Shown here: piece by piece, positions 9,644 through 23,500 of the stretch
How the letters are laid out: every line of letters starts with the position of its first letter
Numbering within the stretch: the first letter of the stretch is position 1
Source: Odontesthes bonariensis
Taxonomy: Eukaryota; Chordata; Actinopteri; Atheriniformes; Atherinopsidae
Reading direction: 5' to 3'
Length of the DNA stretch: 64,000 nucleotides
NCBI RefSeq assembly: GCF_027942865.1
Contig: NC_134506.1
Span: 46,685,543-46,749,542 of the forward strand
Position numbers and translations under genes: made by a program
Notes under the pieces: model-generated
Told to the model about the DNA's origin: nothing
Database searches by the model: none
The model's input: the letters and a program-made list of their open reading frames with translations, nothing else

Positions 9644-12600
9644 TCACTTTATCAATTCATTATAGATTAGTTCTCCCTGATCAGAAATGGTGCACAATAC
9701 ATTCTTAAAACCCCACAGTTGTAAAAAACTATTTAAGTCCCCAGTGGCTCTGTGGAACAAAAACTCTAACCTCAACCTTGCCTTAACGTTACACTTCCAC
9801 AGATTCACGGCATCGAGTTGAGGTCCAGCCTGCAGTCTGTCTCTGCCAGTTATAGAAATAGACATTTTGGCCTCTGCAATTAAATAATTTAAAATCCGTG
9901 ATTTAACGCTGGTGGCTCGACTGTAATGCACACCGTTGGTAAAAACTACGCCAAAAAGGCTAAAAATTCTCATCAGAAAAACTAAAAACCCAGTCAATCG
10001 TACACACTCTATAAACACATGAAAAACACTCTCAGGCAGACCACAGAAAGGACACTCATTTAAAACCCCAGGACTGATGATCGATTAAAAACGAGTCTGT
10101 AGCGATGGCGCCGTGAAGAACTCTCCACTGAAGGTCACCAGTCCGTTTCTTTGTTGGAGGCTTGTACAGAGTCCGCCACTGTGGTTTCTGTCCTCTGAGT
10201 TTGTCGCTCCAGACACTGCCAGGTCTGTTATGGAGTGTTCTCTTGTTCAGGATCTTTGTACACTGTTGGTATATTACTTTTGGACCAGTTTTACATAAAT
10301 CCAGTCTTGGGTTCGTGCAATGTAGCAGAGGACCACTTTCCTCCTGAAAATCCACCTCCAGGAAAACATCCGGGAACGGGTCAGTCGCGTCCGGCTGGCA
10401 CCTTTCTGCGGCGTGCTGCTGCAGGAGGCGCCTCTCCCCAGCCGTCAGCCGCTCCCTCACCCTCTCCAGGAAGCGCCGTACCAGTCTGGCGGACCGGACC
10501 CCGAGCAGCAAGCTGACCTCCTGGACGTTAGAGAAGTCCGGTCCGGCCGCCCGCACCAGCCGCCGCAGGGTCACCGTCCCGGATCCAGCCAAGGCCCCAT
10601 GCAGGCCCGGGACACTGTTGTCACTTACATCCAGCCTGGCTCCACACACCAAAGGTTCTTCTGAAAGCCAATGCAGAGAATTACGCGTTGTTGCTCTTTG
10701 CAGCTTAAAAAGAGCACAGGATTTAAAAACACCCTGATGGAACTGAGGCAACCCTTTTAACTTTAAAAGACTCAAATCAGTTAAAAACAGAGCAGCATCC
10801 AACCCCAGAAAATTAACACGTCTGAGAATGCAGCTGGCAACGTCCCTCCACACCGGAGCTCCATTCAGATATTTCTGTACAAACTGTAACCTTAAAGTTG
10901 CTGTCCTACTGGCCAGGTGGACAAGGCCCTGGCCTCCCTCCTCTCTTGGTAAAAACAATACAGACTGTGGCACCCAGTGTAGACCGTTCCAGAAGAAGTT
11001 CACCATGTCTGACTGTATCTTTACGAGCAGGCCAGATGGTGGGTCCATAACAGAGAGTTTGTGCCACAGCTGCGATGCAACCAAGTTATTTAAAACCAGC
11101 ACCCTGCCCCGATAGGACATTTGTGATTGCAGCCACTTCCATTTCGTTAATTTATTCGTTATTTTCTGCTCGACGTTTTCCCAGTTTTTGTTTACAATAT
11201 CTTTACTGCCTAAAAACACACCAAGATATTTAAAACCGTCCTTTTTCCATACCAGGCCTTGAGGGAGAACCAGGAGCCCTGCAGACCATTCGCCAACAGC
11301 CAGGGCTTCGCTTTTACCCAGTTCACCCTCGCAGCAGACAGGACAGAGAACTTCTCTGGGATCTCGGTTAAACCATTGAAATCTTGCTGATCTTTTATAA
11401 AAACAATAACATCGTCAGCGTAGGCAGATAAAACCATATTGTTACTGAAACCGGGTAAAACCAGACCACAAACACTCGAGCGTATTTTCTGGAGGAGGGG
11501 TTCCAGGGAGAGTGCGTAGAGCATCCCCGAGAGCGCGCAGCCCTGCCGGACGCCTCTACGCACCCTAAAAGGAGCACACAGGCTACCGTTGATCTTCAGC
11601 ACACTCTCAATATCACTGTACAGAACCTGGATCTTGGCAATAATTCCTTCGCCGAACCCAAACCCCCTCATGGTTTTCCAGAGGAAGCCGTGTTCGACGC
11701 GGTCAAAAGCTTTTTCTTGATCTATTGCAGGGGTCTTCAACGTTTTTCAGGCCAGGGACCCCCAAACTGATGGAGAGTTGGAGCAGGGACCCCCTACTGT
11801 TTATATGGCATACAATTGTGTTTTATATTTAACGGGGCCTAGTGCCGTGTATAAACATAGCTCCTCTGTTATTGTACATTCAAATAATACACAGGTTAAC
11901 ATATTCATGTTTTTATTTTAAACATGTGCAAGGTACAGGGTGGCCGTGCCACTGCCATTTATAAACAAACATCTTGCATACAACACTGAGCTATTCAAAT
12001 AATCCACAGATTTTAACTTTAAACATGCATGTAGATGGGACAATGAATCCACAAACCATCTGTGGATGGCACACGTTTGCACACAATTTGAGAAAAAACT
12101 GTTTGAAATAAAAAAAAATTAAAAAAAAATGTTAAAAATCGTCTAATCAACCAAAGATTTTGCGACCCCCCTGCAGTACCTCCGCGGACCCCCTGTTGAA
12201 GACCTCTGATCTAATGAAATCAAGCCAGTTTGTAAACCCAATGAACCGGAGACCTCCAAAACATCTCGAATTAGGCAGATGTTATCTACCATGGACCTGC
12301 TGGGGACGCAGTAGGTCTGGTCCCGGTGGATGACCTGCTCCATAGCTCTTCCCAGCCTAGTGGCCAGAGCCTTGGAGAGAATTTTGTAATCCGTACAGAG
12401 GAGGGACACGGGGCGCCAGTTCTTGATGTCCTGCAGGTTTCCCTGTTTGGGAAGCAGGGCGACGACCGCTCTGCGGCAGGACAAGGGGAGTGAACCAGTG
12501 TGCAGACTCTCATTGTACACGTCGAGCAGGTCTGTTGCCAGAACGTCCCAGTAGGCCTTGTAGAACTCGACCGTGAGTCCGTCAACGCCCGGGGACCTCT

Positions 12601-13949
12601 GGCCCTGCATGCAGAGGAGGGCTGTGTGGAGCTCCTGAAGCCCCAGAGGGCGCTCCAGCTCGACATTTGTCTCCTCCGAGACTCGGGGTAGTTCACTGCA
12701 GAACTCTTTGAACTTTTCCTCGTTCTCGTCGTACTCGCTCTGAAACAGTGACCCGTAGAACTCCACAGCCCTCCTCCTGATCTGAGCTGGTTCACTCAGC
12801 TGCTGCCCTGTGTCCGACAGCAAGGAGTGGATCTGCTTCCTCTGCCCGTGCTTCCTCTCCAGGCTGAAGAAGAAAGCAGATGGAGCATCCATCTCTGTGA
12901 TGTTCTGTATCCGGGACCTGACCAGTACGCCTTGACCTTTGCTTTCCAGCAGGTTTGCTAACGTTAGCCTTTTCGATTTGAGAGCTTCAATGTGCTCTCG
13001 ATTTCCTGTGGATTCACTAAGTCGTTCTAGTTCCACTATATTCATCTCCAGATCTCTGATAGATCCGGTAATGCCACGGGTGACGTTCAGAGTGTGCTGT
13101 TGACTCAGCAGTTTTATCTGTACTTTCCCATGATCCCACCACTGTCTCAGACAGGCAAAATCTGACTTCCTCTGTCTGAAACCAGTCCAAAAATAACTTA
13201 AAGTCTCTTTAAAACCTTTATCGTAATTTAGAGCTGAATTAAAATGCCAGTAAGCACTTCTAGGTAAAATGTTTCTAATAAAAACACTCCCTAAAAGCAA
13301 CGAGTGATCCGTAAAAGCCACCGGTAAAATCTGGCATGTTTTAATCACATTAAAATGGTGTTTAAAGCAATAAAAACGATCAAGGCGAGCTAAAGAGATG
13401 CGGTTTTCCTTAATGTGGGACCATGTGTACTGCCTGGAGCCTGCATGCATCCTCCTCCATACGTCCACCAGGCCATGAGACGGACCAGCTGTCGCAGACC
13501 GTGTTGGGCTGCTGGATGCGGCTCCGCATGATTACGATCTAAAAACTCATTTTCAGTACAATTAAAATCACCACCTATTAAAACATAGTCCCACAATCAC
13601 CCAACCTTTCCCCAATTTCCTCAAAGAAACGCCTTTTCTCTGCATTGGTGATCGGAGCATAAATATTGATAAAAACTATACTAAAATGATCAAACTGTGT
13701 CTTGACTAAAAGACACCTCCCCTGGATGACATGTTCAATTTCTGTATTATTTGGGGTGAAAGCTCTAGAAAAAAGGAAGCCCACCCCTCCACTCTCTGGC
13801 CCAGTCTGTCTATCAGTTCTATCACTATGAGTTTCCTGCAGGTAGACCACATCAATTTTCTTTTGTGTCAGAGTTTGATAAATTAATGCCCGTTTTTCAG
13901 CCTCCCTCGCCCCGTTAAGATTTAAAGATGCTATTTTAAAAGAATCCAT
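9644..13949 (-). pseudogene. Tx1-clade ORF2: APE endonuclease and reverse transcriptase
   Basis: The start MDSFKIASLNLNGAR (13949) is the first strand of an AP-like endonuclease; YLQETHSD supplies the metal-binding Glu, and GGDFNC comes later in another frame. The RT domain shows PGVDGLTVEFYK, NWRPVSLLCTDYKIL, the catalytic Asp region SLDQ/EKAFDRV (split by a hAT insertion at 11728-12208), RQGCALSGMLY and the YADD box at about 11422-11411. The C-terminus has WRVLHGAIATDSF, and a CPFCG-type finger is readable near 10050. Frameshifts near 13585, 13440 and 11220-11320 break it. In a working element this protein nicks target DNA and primes reverse transcription. Confidence 0.8.
11728..12208. mobile_element. 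Non-autonomous hAT element nested in the LINE RT domain
   Basis: The terminal inverted repeats are CAGGGGTCTTCAACG at the left and GTTGAAGACCTCTG at the right. They are flanked by 8-bp near-identical target duplications, ATCTATTG (11720-11727) and ATCTAATG (12209-12216). The element is 481 bp with no transposase. Eight-base duplications and CAG ends define the hAT superfamily. The LINE frame on both sides joins in the conserved RT block, showing a younger insertion into an older LINE. Confidence 0.85.
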
Positions 13950-14059
13950 AATGGGTAAGAGGCTCAAAAACAAAAAAGAAAAGATTATGAAAAATAACAA
14001 AATGCTATCGTGCACCATTGAAATCAGAGAGGAAATCCTTTTAGAACTTTAGTCAATAT

Positions 14060-14547
14060 TTTCTTCAATCTATAAACTTCCGTGTCTGCAAAACCAGATG
14101 ATTCGTTGTTCCTGATATAATATCTAGCTGACAAATAAAATAGTTTTAGAACTTTCAATTTTTATCCCTCGGAATCCTTTAGTTTCGTTTAAAAAACTTC
14201 TAAAACTCTCTACAGGGTATCTAGGTTCTTTTTTGTTCATTTGCGACACAGATACCTCACTGCTGTCAGAGAACCAGCTCTCATCGTCGCTGTTGTCCGA
14301 CACCTCCTTCCTCTCTGCAGACAGCTTACCGGCTTACCTCTTTAACGGGGCCAAAGCCTCTAGCTCCATCACCTCTGTCTGTCTCTCCACCTCAGCTCCA
14401 TAAACCAATCTTCACTGTTCTGTCCTTCATCTTGTCCATCTACCTGCACTTCCCCCTTCTCTCCCTGATCTCTACGCTCTAAATGCTCCTCATCATCTCT
14501 CACCCCCACCTGCTCTCCACCTCTCTCCACCATTTTCCTTTCAATTA
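14060..14547 (-). pseudogene. C-terminal part of Tx1 LINE ORF1
   Basis: Leaving the minisatellite, the minus-strand frame continues [20 protein letters not shown] and an acidic stretch, then stops near 14369. A further frame shows SDNSDDESWFSDSS and YPVESFRSFLNETKG, which resembles the ORF1 C-terminus of fish Tx1 elements (a YxVxxIRxFLxxTKG-type motif). This shows the tandem array lies within the ORF1 coding region rather than beside it. Confidence 0.6.
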
Positions 14548-17500
14548 CACCATCATTCACCCCATCATTCATCCCATCATTCATCCCATCATTCACCCCA
14601 TCATTCACCCCATCATTCATCCCATCATTCACCCCATCATTCACCCCATCATTCATCCCATCATTCATCCCATCATTCACCCCATCATTCACCTCATCAT
14701 TCACCCCATCATTCATCCCATCATTCATCCCATCATTCATCCCATCATTCATCCCATCACCGCATCATTCACCCCATCATTCATCCCATCATTCACCCCA
14801 TCATTCACCTCATCATTCACCCCATCATTCATCCCATCATTCACCCCATCATTCACCTCATCATTCACCCCATCATTCATCCCATCATTCATCCCATCAT
14901 TCATCCCATCATTCACCCCATCATTCATCCCATCATTCACCCCATCATTCACCTCATCATTCACCCCATCATTCATCCCATCACCACCATCATTCACCCC
15001 ATCATTCATCCCATCATTCATCCCATCACCACCATCATTCACCCCATCATTCATCCCATCATTCACCCCATCATTCACCCCATCATTCATCCCATCATTC
15101 ATCCCATCATTCACCTCATCATTCACCCCATCATTCATCCCATCATTCACCCCATCATTCACCTCATCATTCACCCCATCATTCATCCCATCATTCACCT
15201 CATCATTCATCCCATCATTCACCCCATCATTCATCCCATCATTCACCCCATCATTCATCCCATCACCACCATCATTCACCCCATCATTCATCCCATCATT
15301 CATCCCATCATTCACCCCATCATTCATCCCATCACCACCATCATTCACCCCATCATTCATCCCATCATTCATCCCATCATTCACCCCATCATTCATCCCA
15401 TCACCACCATCATTCACCCCATCATTCATCCCATCATTCACCACCATCATTCATCCCATCATTCATCCCATCACCACCATCATTCACCCCATCATTCATC
15501 CCATCACCACCATCATTCACCCGATCATTCATCCCATCACCACCATCATTCACCCCATCATTCATCCCATCACCACCATCATTCACCCCGTCATTCACCC
15601 CATCATTCATCCCATCACCACCATCATTCACCCCATCATTCACCCCATCATTCATCCCATCACCACCATCATTCACCCCATCATTCATCCCATCACCACC
15701 ATCATTCACCCCATCATTCACCCCATCACCACCATCATTCACCCCATCATTCATCCCATCACCCCATCATTCACCCCATCATTCATCCCATCACCACCAT
15801 CATTCACCCCATCATTCATCCCATCACCACCATCATTCACCCCATCATTCACCCCATCATTCATCCCATCACCACCATCATTCACCCCATCATTCATCCC
15901 ATCACCACCATCATTCACCCCATCATTCACCCCATCATTCATCCCATCACCACCATCATTCACCCCATCATTCACCCGATCATTCATCCCATCACCACCA
16001 TCATTCATCCCATCACCACCATCATTCACCCCATCATTCACCCCATCATTCATCCCATCACCACCATCATTCATCCCATCATTCACCCCATCATTCATCC
16101 CATCACCACCATCATTCATCCCATCATTCACCCCATCATTCACCCCATCATTCATCCCATCACCACCATCATTCACCCCATCATTCATCCCATCACCACC
16201 ATCATTCACCCCATCATTCATCCCATCACAACCATCATTCACCCCATCATTCATCCCATCACCACCATCATTCATCCCATCACCACCATCATTCACCCCA
16301 TCATTCATCCCATCACCACCATCATTCACCCCATCATTCATCCCATCACCACCATCATTCACCCCATCATTCATCCCATCATTCACCCCATCATTCATCC
16401 CATCATTCACCCCATCATTCACCCCATCATTCACCCCATCATTCATCCCATCATTCACCCCATCATTCATCCCATCATTCACCCCATCATTCACCTCATC
16501 ATTCACCCCATCATTCACCCCATCATTCATCCCATCATTCACCTCATCATTCATCCCATCATTCACCTCATCATTCAGCCCATCATTCACCCCATCATTC
16601 ATCCCATCATTCATCCCATCATTCACCCCATCATTCACCTCATCATTCATCCCATCACCACCATCATTCACCCCATCATTCATCCCATCATTCATCCCAT
16701 CACCACCATCATTCACCCCATCATTCATCCAATCACCACCATCATTCACCCCATCATTCACCCCATCATTCATCCCATCACCACCATCATTCACCCCATC
16801 ATTCATCCCATCACCACCATCATTCACCCCATCATTCATCCCATCACCACCATCATTCACACCATCATTCACCCCATCATTCACCCGATCATTCACCCCA
16901 TCATTCATCCCATCACCACCATCATTCACCCCATCATTCACCCCATCATTCATCCCATCACCACCATCATTCACCCCATCATTCATCCCATCACCACCAT
17001 AATTCATCCCATCATTCACCCCATCATTCATCCCATCACCACCATCATTCACCCCATCATTCATCCCATCACCACCATCATTCACCCCATCATTCATCCC
17101 ATCACCACCATCATTCACCCCATCACCACCATCATTCACCCCATCATTCATCCCATCACCACCATCATTCACCCCATCATTCACCCCATCATTCATCCCA
17201 TCATTCACCCCATCACCACCATCATTCACCCCATCATTCACCCCATCATTCATCCCATCATTCACCCCATCATTCATCCCATCATTCACCCCATCATTCA
17301 TCCCATCATTCACCCCATCATTCACCCCATCATTCATCCCATCATTCATCCCATCATTCACCCCATCATTCACTCCATCATTCATCCCATCATTCACCCC
17401 ATCACCACCATCATTCACCCCATCATTCACCCCATCATTCACTCCATCATTCATCCCATCATTCACCCCATCATTCATCCCATCACCACCATCATTCACC

Positions 17501-20500
17501 CCATCATTCATCCCATCACCACCATCATTCATCCCATCATTCACCCCATCATTCACCCCATCATTCACCCCATCATTCATCCCATCACCACCATCATTCA
17601 TCCCATCATTCACCCCATCATTCATCCCATCACCACCATCATTCACCCCATCATTCATCCCATCACCACCATCATTCACCCCATCATTCACCCCATCATT
17701 CACCCCATCATTCACCCCATCATTCATCCCATCATTCACCCCATCATTCACCCCATCATTCATCCCATCATTCATCCAATCATTCACCCCATCATTCATC
17801 CCATCATTCGCCCCATCATTCACCCCATCATTCACCCCATCATTCACCCCATCATTCATCCCATCATTCACCCCATCATTCATCCCATCACCACCATCAT
17901 TCACCCCATCATTCATCCCATCACCACCATCATTCACCCCATCATTCATCCCATCATTCACCCCATCATTCATCCCATCATTCACCCCATCATTCATCCC
18001 ATCACCACCATCATTCATCCCATCATTCACCCCATCATTCACCCCATCATTCACCCCATCATTCATCCCATCATTCACCCCATCATTCATCCCATCATTC
18101 ACCCCATCATTCACCCCATCATTCACCCCATCATTCACCCCATCATTCATCCCATCATTCACCCCATCATTCATCCCATCACCACCATCATTCACCCCAT
18201 CATTCATCTCATCATTCATCCCATCACCACCATCATTCATCCCATCACCACCATCATTCACCCCATCATTCACCCCATCATTCATCCCATCACCACCATC
18301 ATTCACCTCATCATTCACCCCATCATTCATCCCATCACCACCATCATTCACCCCATCATTCACCCGATCATTCATCCCATCACCACCATCATTCACCCCA
18401 TCATTCACCCCATCATTCACCCCATCATTCATCCCATCATTCACCCCATCATTCACCCCATCATTCATCCCATCATTCATCCCATCACCACCATCATTCA
18501 CCCCATCATTCATCCCATCACCACCATCATTCACCCCATCATTCACCCCATCATTCATCCCATCACCACCATCATTCACCCCATCATTCATCCCATCACC
18601 ACCATCATTCACCCCATCATTCATCCCATCACCACCATCATTCACCCCATCATTCATCCCATCACCACCATCATTCACCCCATCATTCATCCCATCACCA
18701 CCATCATTCACCCCATCATTCACCCCATCATTCATCCCATCACCACCATCATTCACCCCATCATTCACCCCATCATTCATCCCATCACCACCATCATTCA
18801 CCCCATCATTCACCCGATCATTCATCCCATCACCACCATCATTCACCCCATCATTCATCCCATCACCACCATCATTCATCCCATCATTCACCCCATCATT
18901 CATCCCATCACCACCATCATTCATCCCATCATTCACCCCATCATTCACCCCATCATTCATCCCATCACCACCATCATTCACCCCATCATTCATCCCATCA
19001 CCACCATCATTCACCCCATCATTCATCCCATCACCACCATCATTCATCCCAGCATTCACCCCATCATTCATCCCATCATTCACCCCATCATTCATCCCAT
19101 CATTCACCCCATCATTCACCCCATCATTCACCCCATCATTCATCCCATCATTCACCCCATCATTCATCCCATCATTCACCCCATCATTCACCTCATCATT
19201 CATCCCATCATTCACCCCATCATTCACCCCATCATTCATCCCATCATTCACCTCATCATTCATCCCATCATTCACCTCATCATTCAGCCCATCATTCATC
19301 CCATCATTCACCCCATCATTCACCTCATCATTCACCCCATCACCACCATCATTCACCCCATCATTCATCCCATCATTCATCCCATCACCACCATCATTCA
19401 CCCCATCATTCATCCAAACACCACCATCATTCACCCCATCATTCACCCCATCATTCATCCCATCACCACCATCATTCACCCCATCATTCATCCCATCACC
19501 ACCATCATTCACCCCATCATTCATCCCATCACCACCATCATTCACACCATCATTCACCCCATCATTCACCCGATCATTCACCCCATCATTCATCCCATCA
19601 CCACCATCATTCACCCCATCATTCACCCCATCATTCATCCCATCACCACCATCATTCACCCCATCATTCATCCCATCACCACCATCATTCATCCCATCAT
19701 TCACCCCATCATTCATCCCATCACCACCATCATTCACCCCATCATTCATCCCATCACCACCATCATTCACCCCATCACCACCATCATTCACCCCATCATT
19801 CATCCCATCACCACCATCATTCACCCCATCATTCACCCCATCATTCATCCCATCATTCACCCCATCATTCATCCCATCACCACCATCATTCACCCCATCA
19901 TTCACCACCATCATTCATCCCATCATTCACCCCATCATTCATCCCATCATTCACCCCATCATTCACCCCATCATTCACCCCATCATTCATCCCACCATTC
20001 ATCCCATCATTCACCCCATCATTCATCCCATCATTCATCCCATCATTCACCCCATCATTCATCCCATCATTCACCCCATCATTCATCCCATCACCACCAT
20101 CATTCACCCCATCATTCATCCCATCACCACCATCATTCATCCCATCATTCACCCCATCATTCATCCCATCATTCATCCCATCACCACCATCATTCACCCC
20201 ATCATTCACCCCATCATTCACCCCATCATTCATCCCATCATTCACCCCATCATTCACCCCATCATTCACCCCATCATTCATCCCATCATTCACCCCATCA
20301 TTCATCCCATCATTCACCCCATCATTCACCCCATCATTCATCCCATCATTCATCCCATCATTCACCCCATCATTCATCCCATCATTCGCCCCATCATTCA
20401 CCCCATCATTCACCCCATCATTCATCCCATCATTCACCCCATCATTCATCCCATCACCACCATCATTCACCCCATCATTCATCCCATCACCACCATCATT

Positions 20501-23500
20501 CACCCCATCATTCATCCCATCATTCACCCCATCATTCATCCCATCATTCACCCCATCATTCATCCCATCACCACCATCATTCATCCCATCATTCACCCCA
20601 TCATTCACCCCATCATTCATCCCATCATTCACCCCATCATTCACCCCATCATTCATCCCATCATTCACCCCATCATTCATCCCATCATTCACCCCATCAT
20701 TCACCCCATCATTCACCCCATCATTCATCCCATCATTCACCCCATCATTCATCCCATCATTCACCCCATCATTCACCCCATCATTCATCCCATCATTCAT
20801 CCCATCATTCATCCCATCATTCACCCCATCATTCATCCCATCATTCACCCCATCATTCATCCCATCATTCACCCCATCATTCACCCCATCATTCACCCCA
20901 TCATTCACCCCATCATTCATCCCATCATTCACCCCATCATTCACCCCATCATTCATCCCATCATTCACCCCATCATTCATCCCATCATTCACCCCATCGC
21001 CACCATCATTCACCCCATCATTCACCCCATCATTCACCCCATCATTCATCCCATCACCACCATCATTCATCCCATCATTCATCCCATCATTCATCCCATC
21101 ACCACCATCATTCATCCCATCATTCACCCCATCACCACCATCATTCACCCCATCATTCATCCCATCACCACCATCATTCATCCCATCATTCATCCCATCA
21201 CCACCATCATTCATCCCATCATTCATCCCATCATTCACCCCATCATTCACCCAATCGCCACCATCATTCATCCCATCACCACCATCATTCATCCCATCAT
21301 TCATCCCATCATTCACCACCATCATTCACCCCATCATTCACCCAATCGCCACCATCATTCATCCCATCACCACCATCATTCATCCCATCATTCATCCCAT
21401 CATTCACCACCATCATTCACCCCATCATTCACCCCATCATTCACCACCATCATTCACCCCATCATTCACCCCATCGCCACCATCATTCATCCCATCACCA
21501 CCATCATTCACCCCATCATTCACCGCATCATTCATCCCATCACCACCATCATTCACCCCATCATTCACCCCATCATTCATCCCATCACCACCATCATTCA
21601 CCCCATCATTCATCCCATCACCACCATCATTCATCCCATCATTCACCCCATCACCACCATCATTCATCCCATCATTCATCCCATCACCACCATCATTCAT
21701 CCCATCATTCATCCCATCATTCACCCCATCATTCACCCCATCATTCACCCCATCATTCACCACCATCATTCACCACCATCATTCACCCCATCATTCACCC
21801 CATCGCCACCATCATTCATCCCATCACCACCATCATTCACCCCATCATTCACCGCATCATTCATCCCATCACCACCATCATTCACCCCATCATTCACCCC
21901 ATCATTCATCCCATCACCACCATCATTCACCCCATCATTCATCCCATCACCACCATCATTCATCCCATCATTCACCCCATCACCACCATCATTCATCCCA
22001 TCATTCATCCCATCACCACCATCATTCATCCCATCATTCATCCCATCATTCACCCCATCATTCACCCCATCATTCATCCCATCACCACCATCATTCATCC
22101 CATCACCACCATCATTCACCCCATCATTCACCCCATCATTCACCCCATCATTCATCCCATCACCACCATCATTCATCCCATCATTCACCCCATCATTCAC
22201 CCCATCATTCACCCCATCATTCATCCCATCACCACCATCATTCATCCCATCATTCACCCCATCATTCACCCCATCATTCACCCCATCATTCATCCCATCA
22301 TTCACCCCATCATTCATCCCATCACCACCATCATTCATCCCATCACCACCATCATTCATCCCATCATTCATCCCATCATTCACCACCATCATTCACCCCA
22401 TCATTCACCCCATCATTCACCACCATCATTCACCACCATCATTCACCCCATCATTCACCCCATCGCCACCATCATTCATCCCATCACCACCATCATTCAT
22501 CCCATCATTCACCCCATCATTCACCCCATCATTCATCCCATCACCACCATCATTCACCCCATCATTCATCCCATCACCACCATCATTCATCCCATCATTC
22601 ACCCCATCATTCACCCCATCATTCACCCCATCATTCATCCCATCACCACCATCATTCATCCCATCATTCACCCCATCATTCATCCCATCACCACCATCAT
22701 TCACCCCATCATTCATCCCATCACCACCATCATTCATCCCATCATTCACCCCATCATTCACCCCATCATTCACCCCATCATTCATCCCATCACCACCATC
22801 ATTCATCCCATCATTCACCCCATCATTCATCCCATCACCACCATCATTCACCCCATCATTCATCCCATCATTCATCCCATCACCACCATCATTCATCCCA
22901 TCACCACCATCATTCACCCCATCATTCACCCCATCATTCATCCCATCACCACCATCATTCACCTCATCATTCACCCCATCATTCATCCCATCACCACCAT
23001 CATTCACCCCATCATTCACCCGATCATTCATCCCATCACCACCATCATTCACCCCATCATTCACCCCATCATTCACCCCATCATTCATCCCATCATTCAC
23101 CCCATCATTCACCCCATCATTCACCCCATCATTCATCCCATCATTCATCCCATCACCACCATCATTCACCCCATCATTCATCCCATCACCACCATCATTC
23201 ACCCCATCATTCACCCCATCATTCATCCCATCACCACCATCATTCACCCCATCATTCATCCCATCACCACCATCATTCACCCCATCATTCATCCCATCAC
23301 CACCATCATTCACCCCATCATTCATCCCATCACCACCATCATTCACCCCATCATTCATCCCATCACCACCATCATTCACCCCATCATTCACCCCATCATT
23401 CATCCCATCACCACCATCATTCACCCCATCATTCACCCCATCATTCATCCCATCACCACCATCATTCACCCCATCATTCACCCGATCATTCATCCCATCA

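Noticed and set aside
14483-17002. 839-aa plus-strand open frame ([17 protein letters not shown])
   Set aside because: It is the opposite strand of the 12-bp array inside LINE ORF1; pure repeat translation with no domain.
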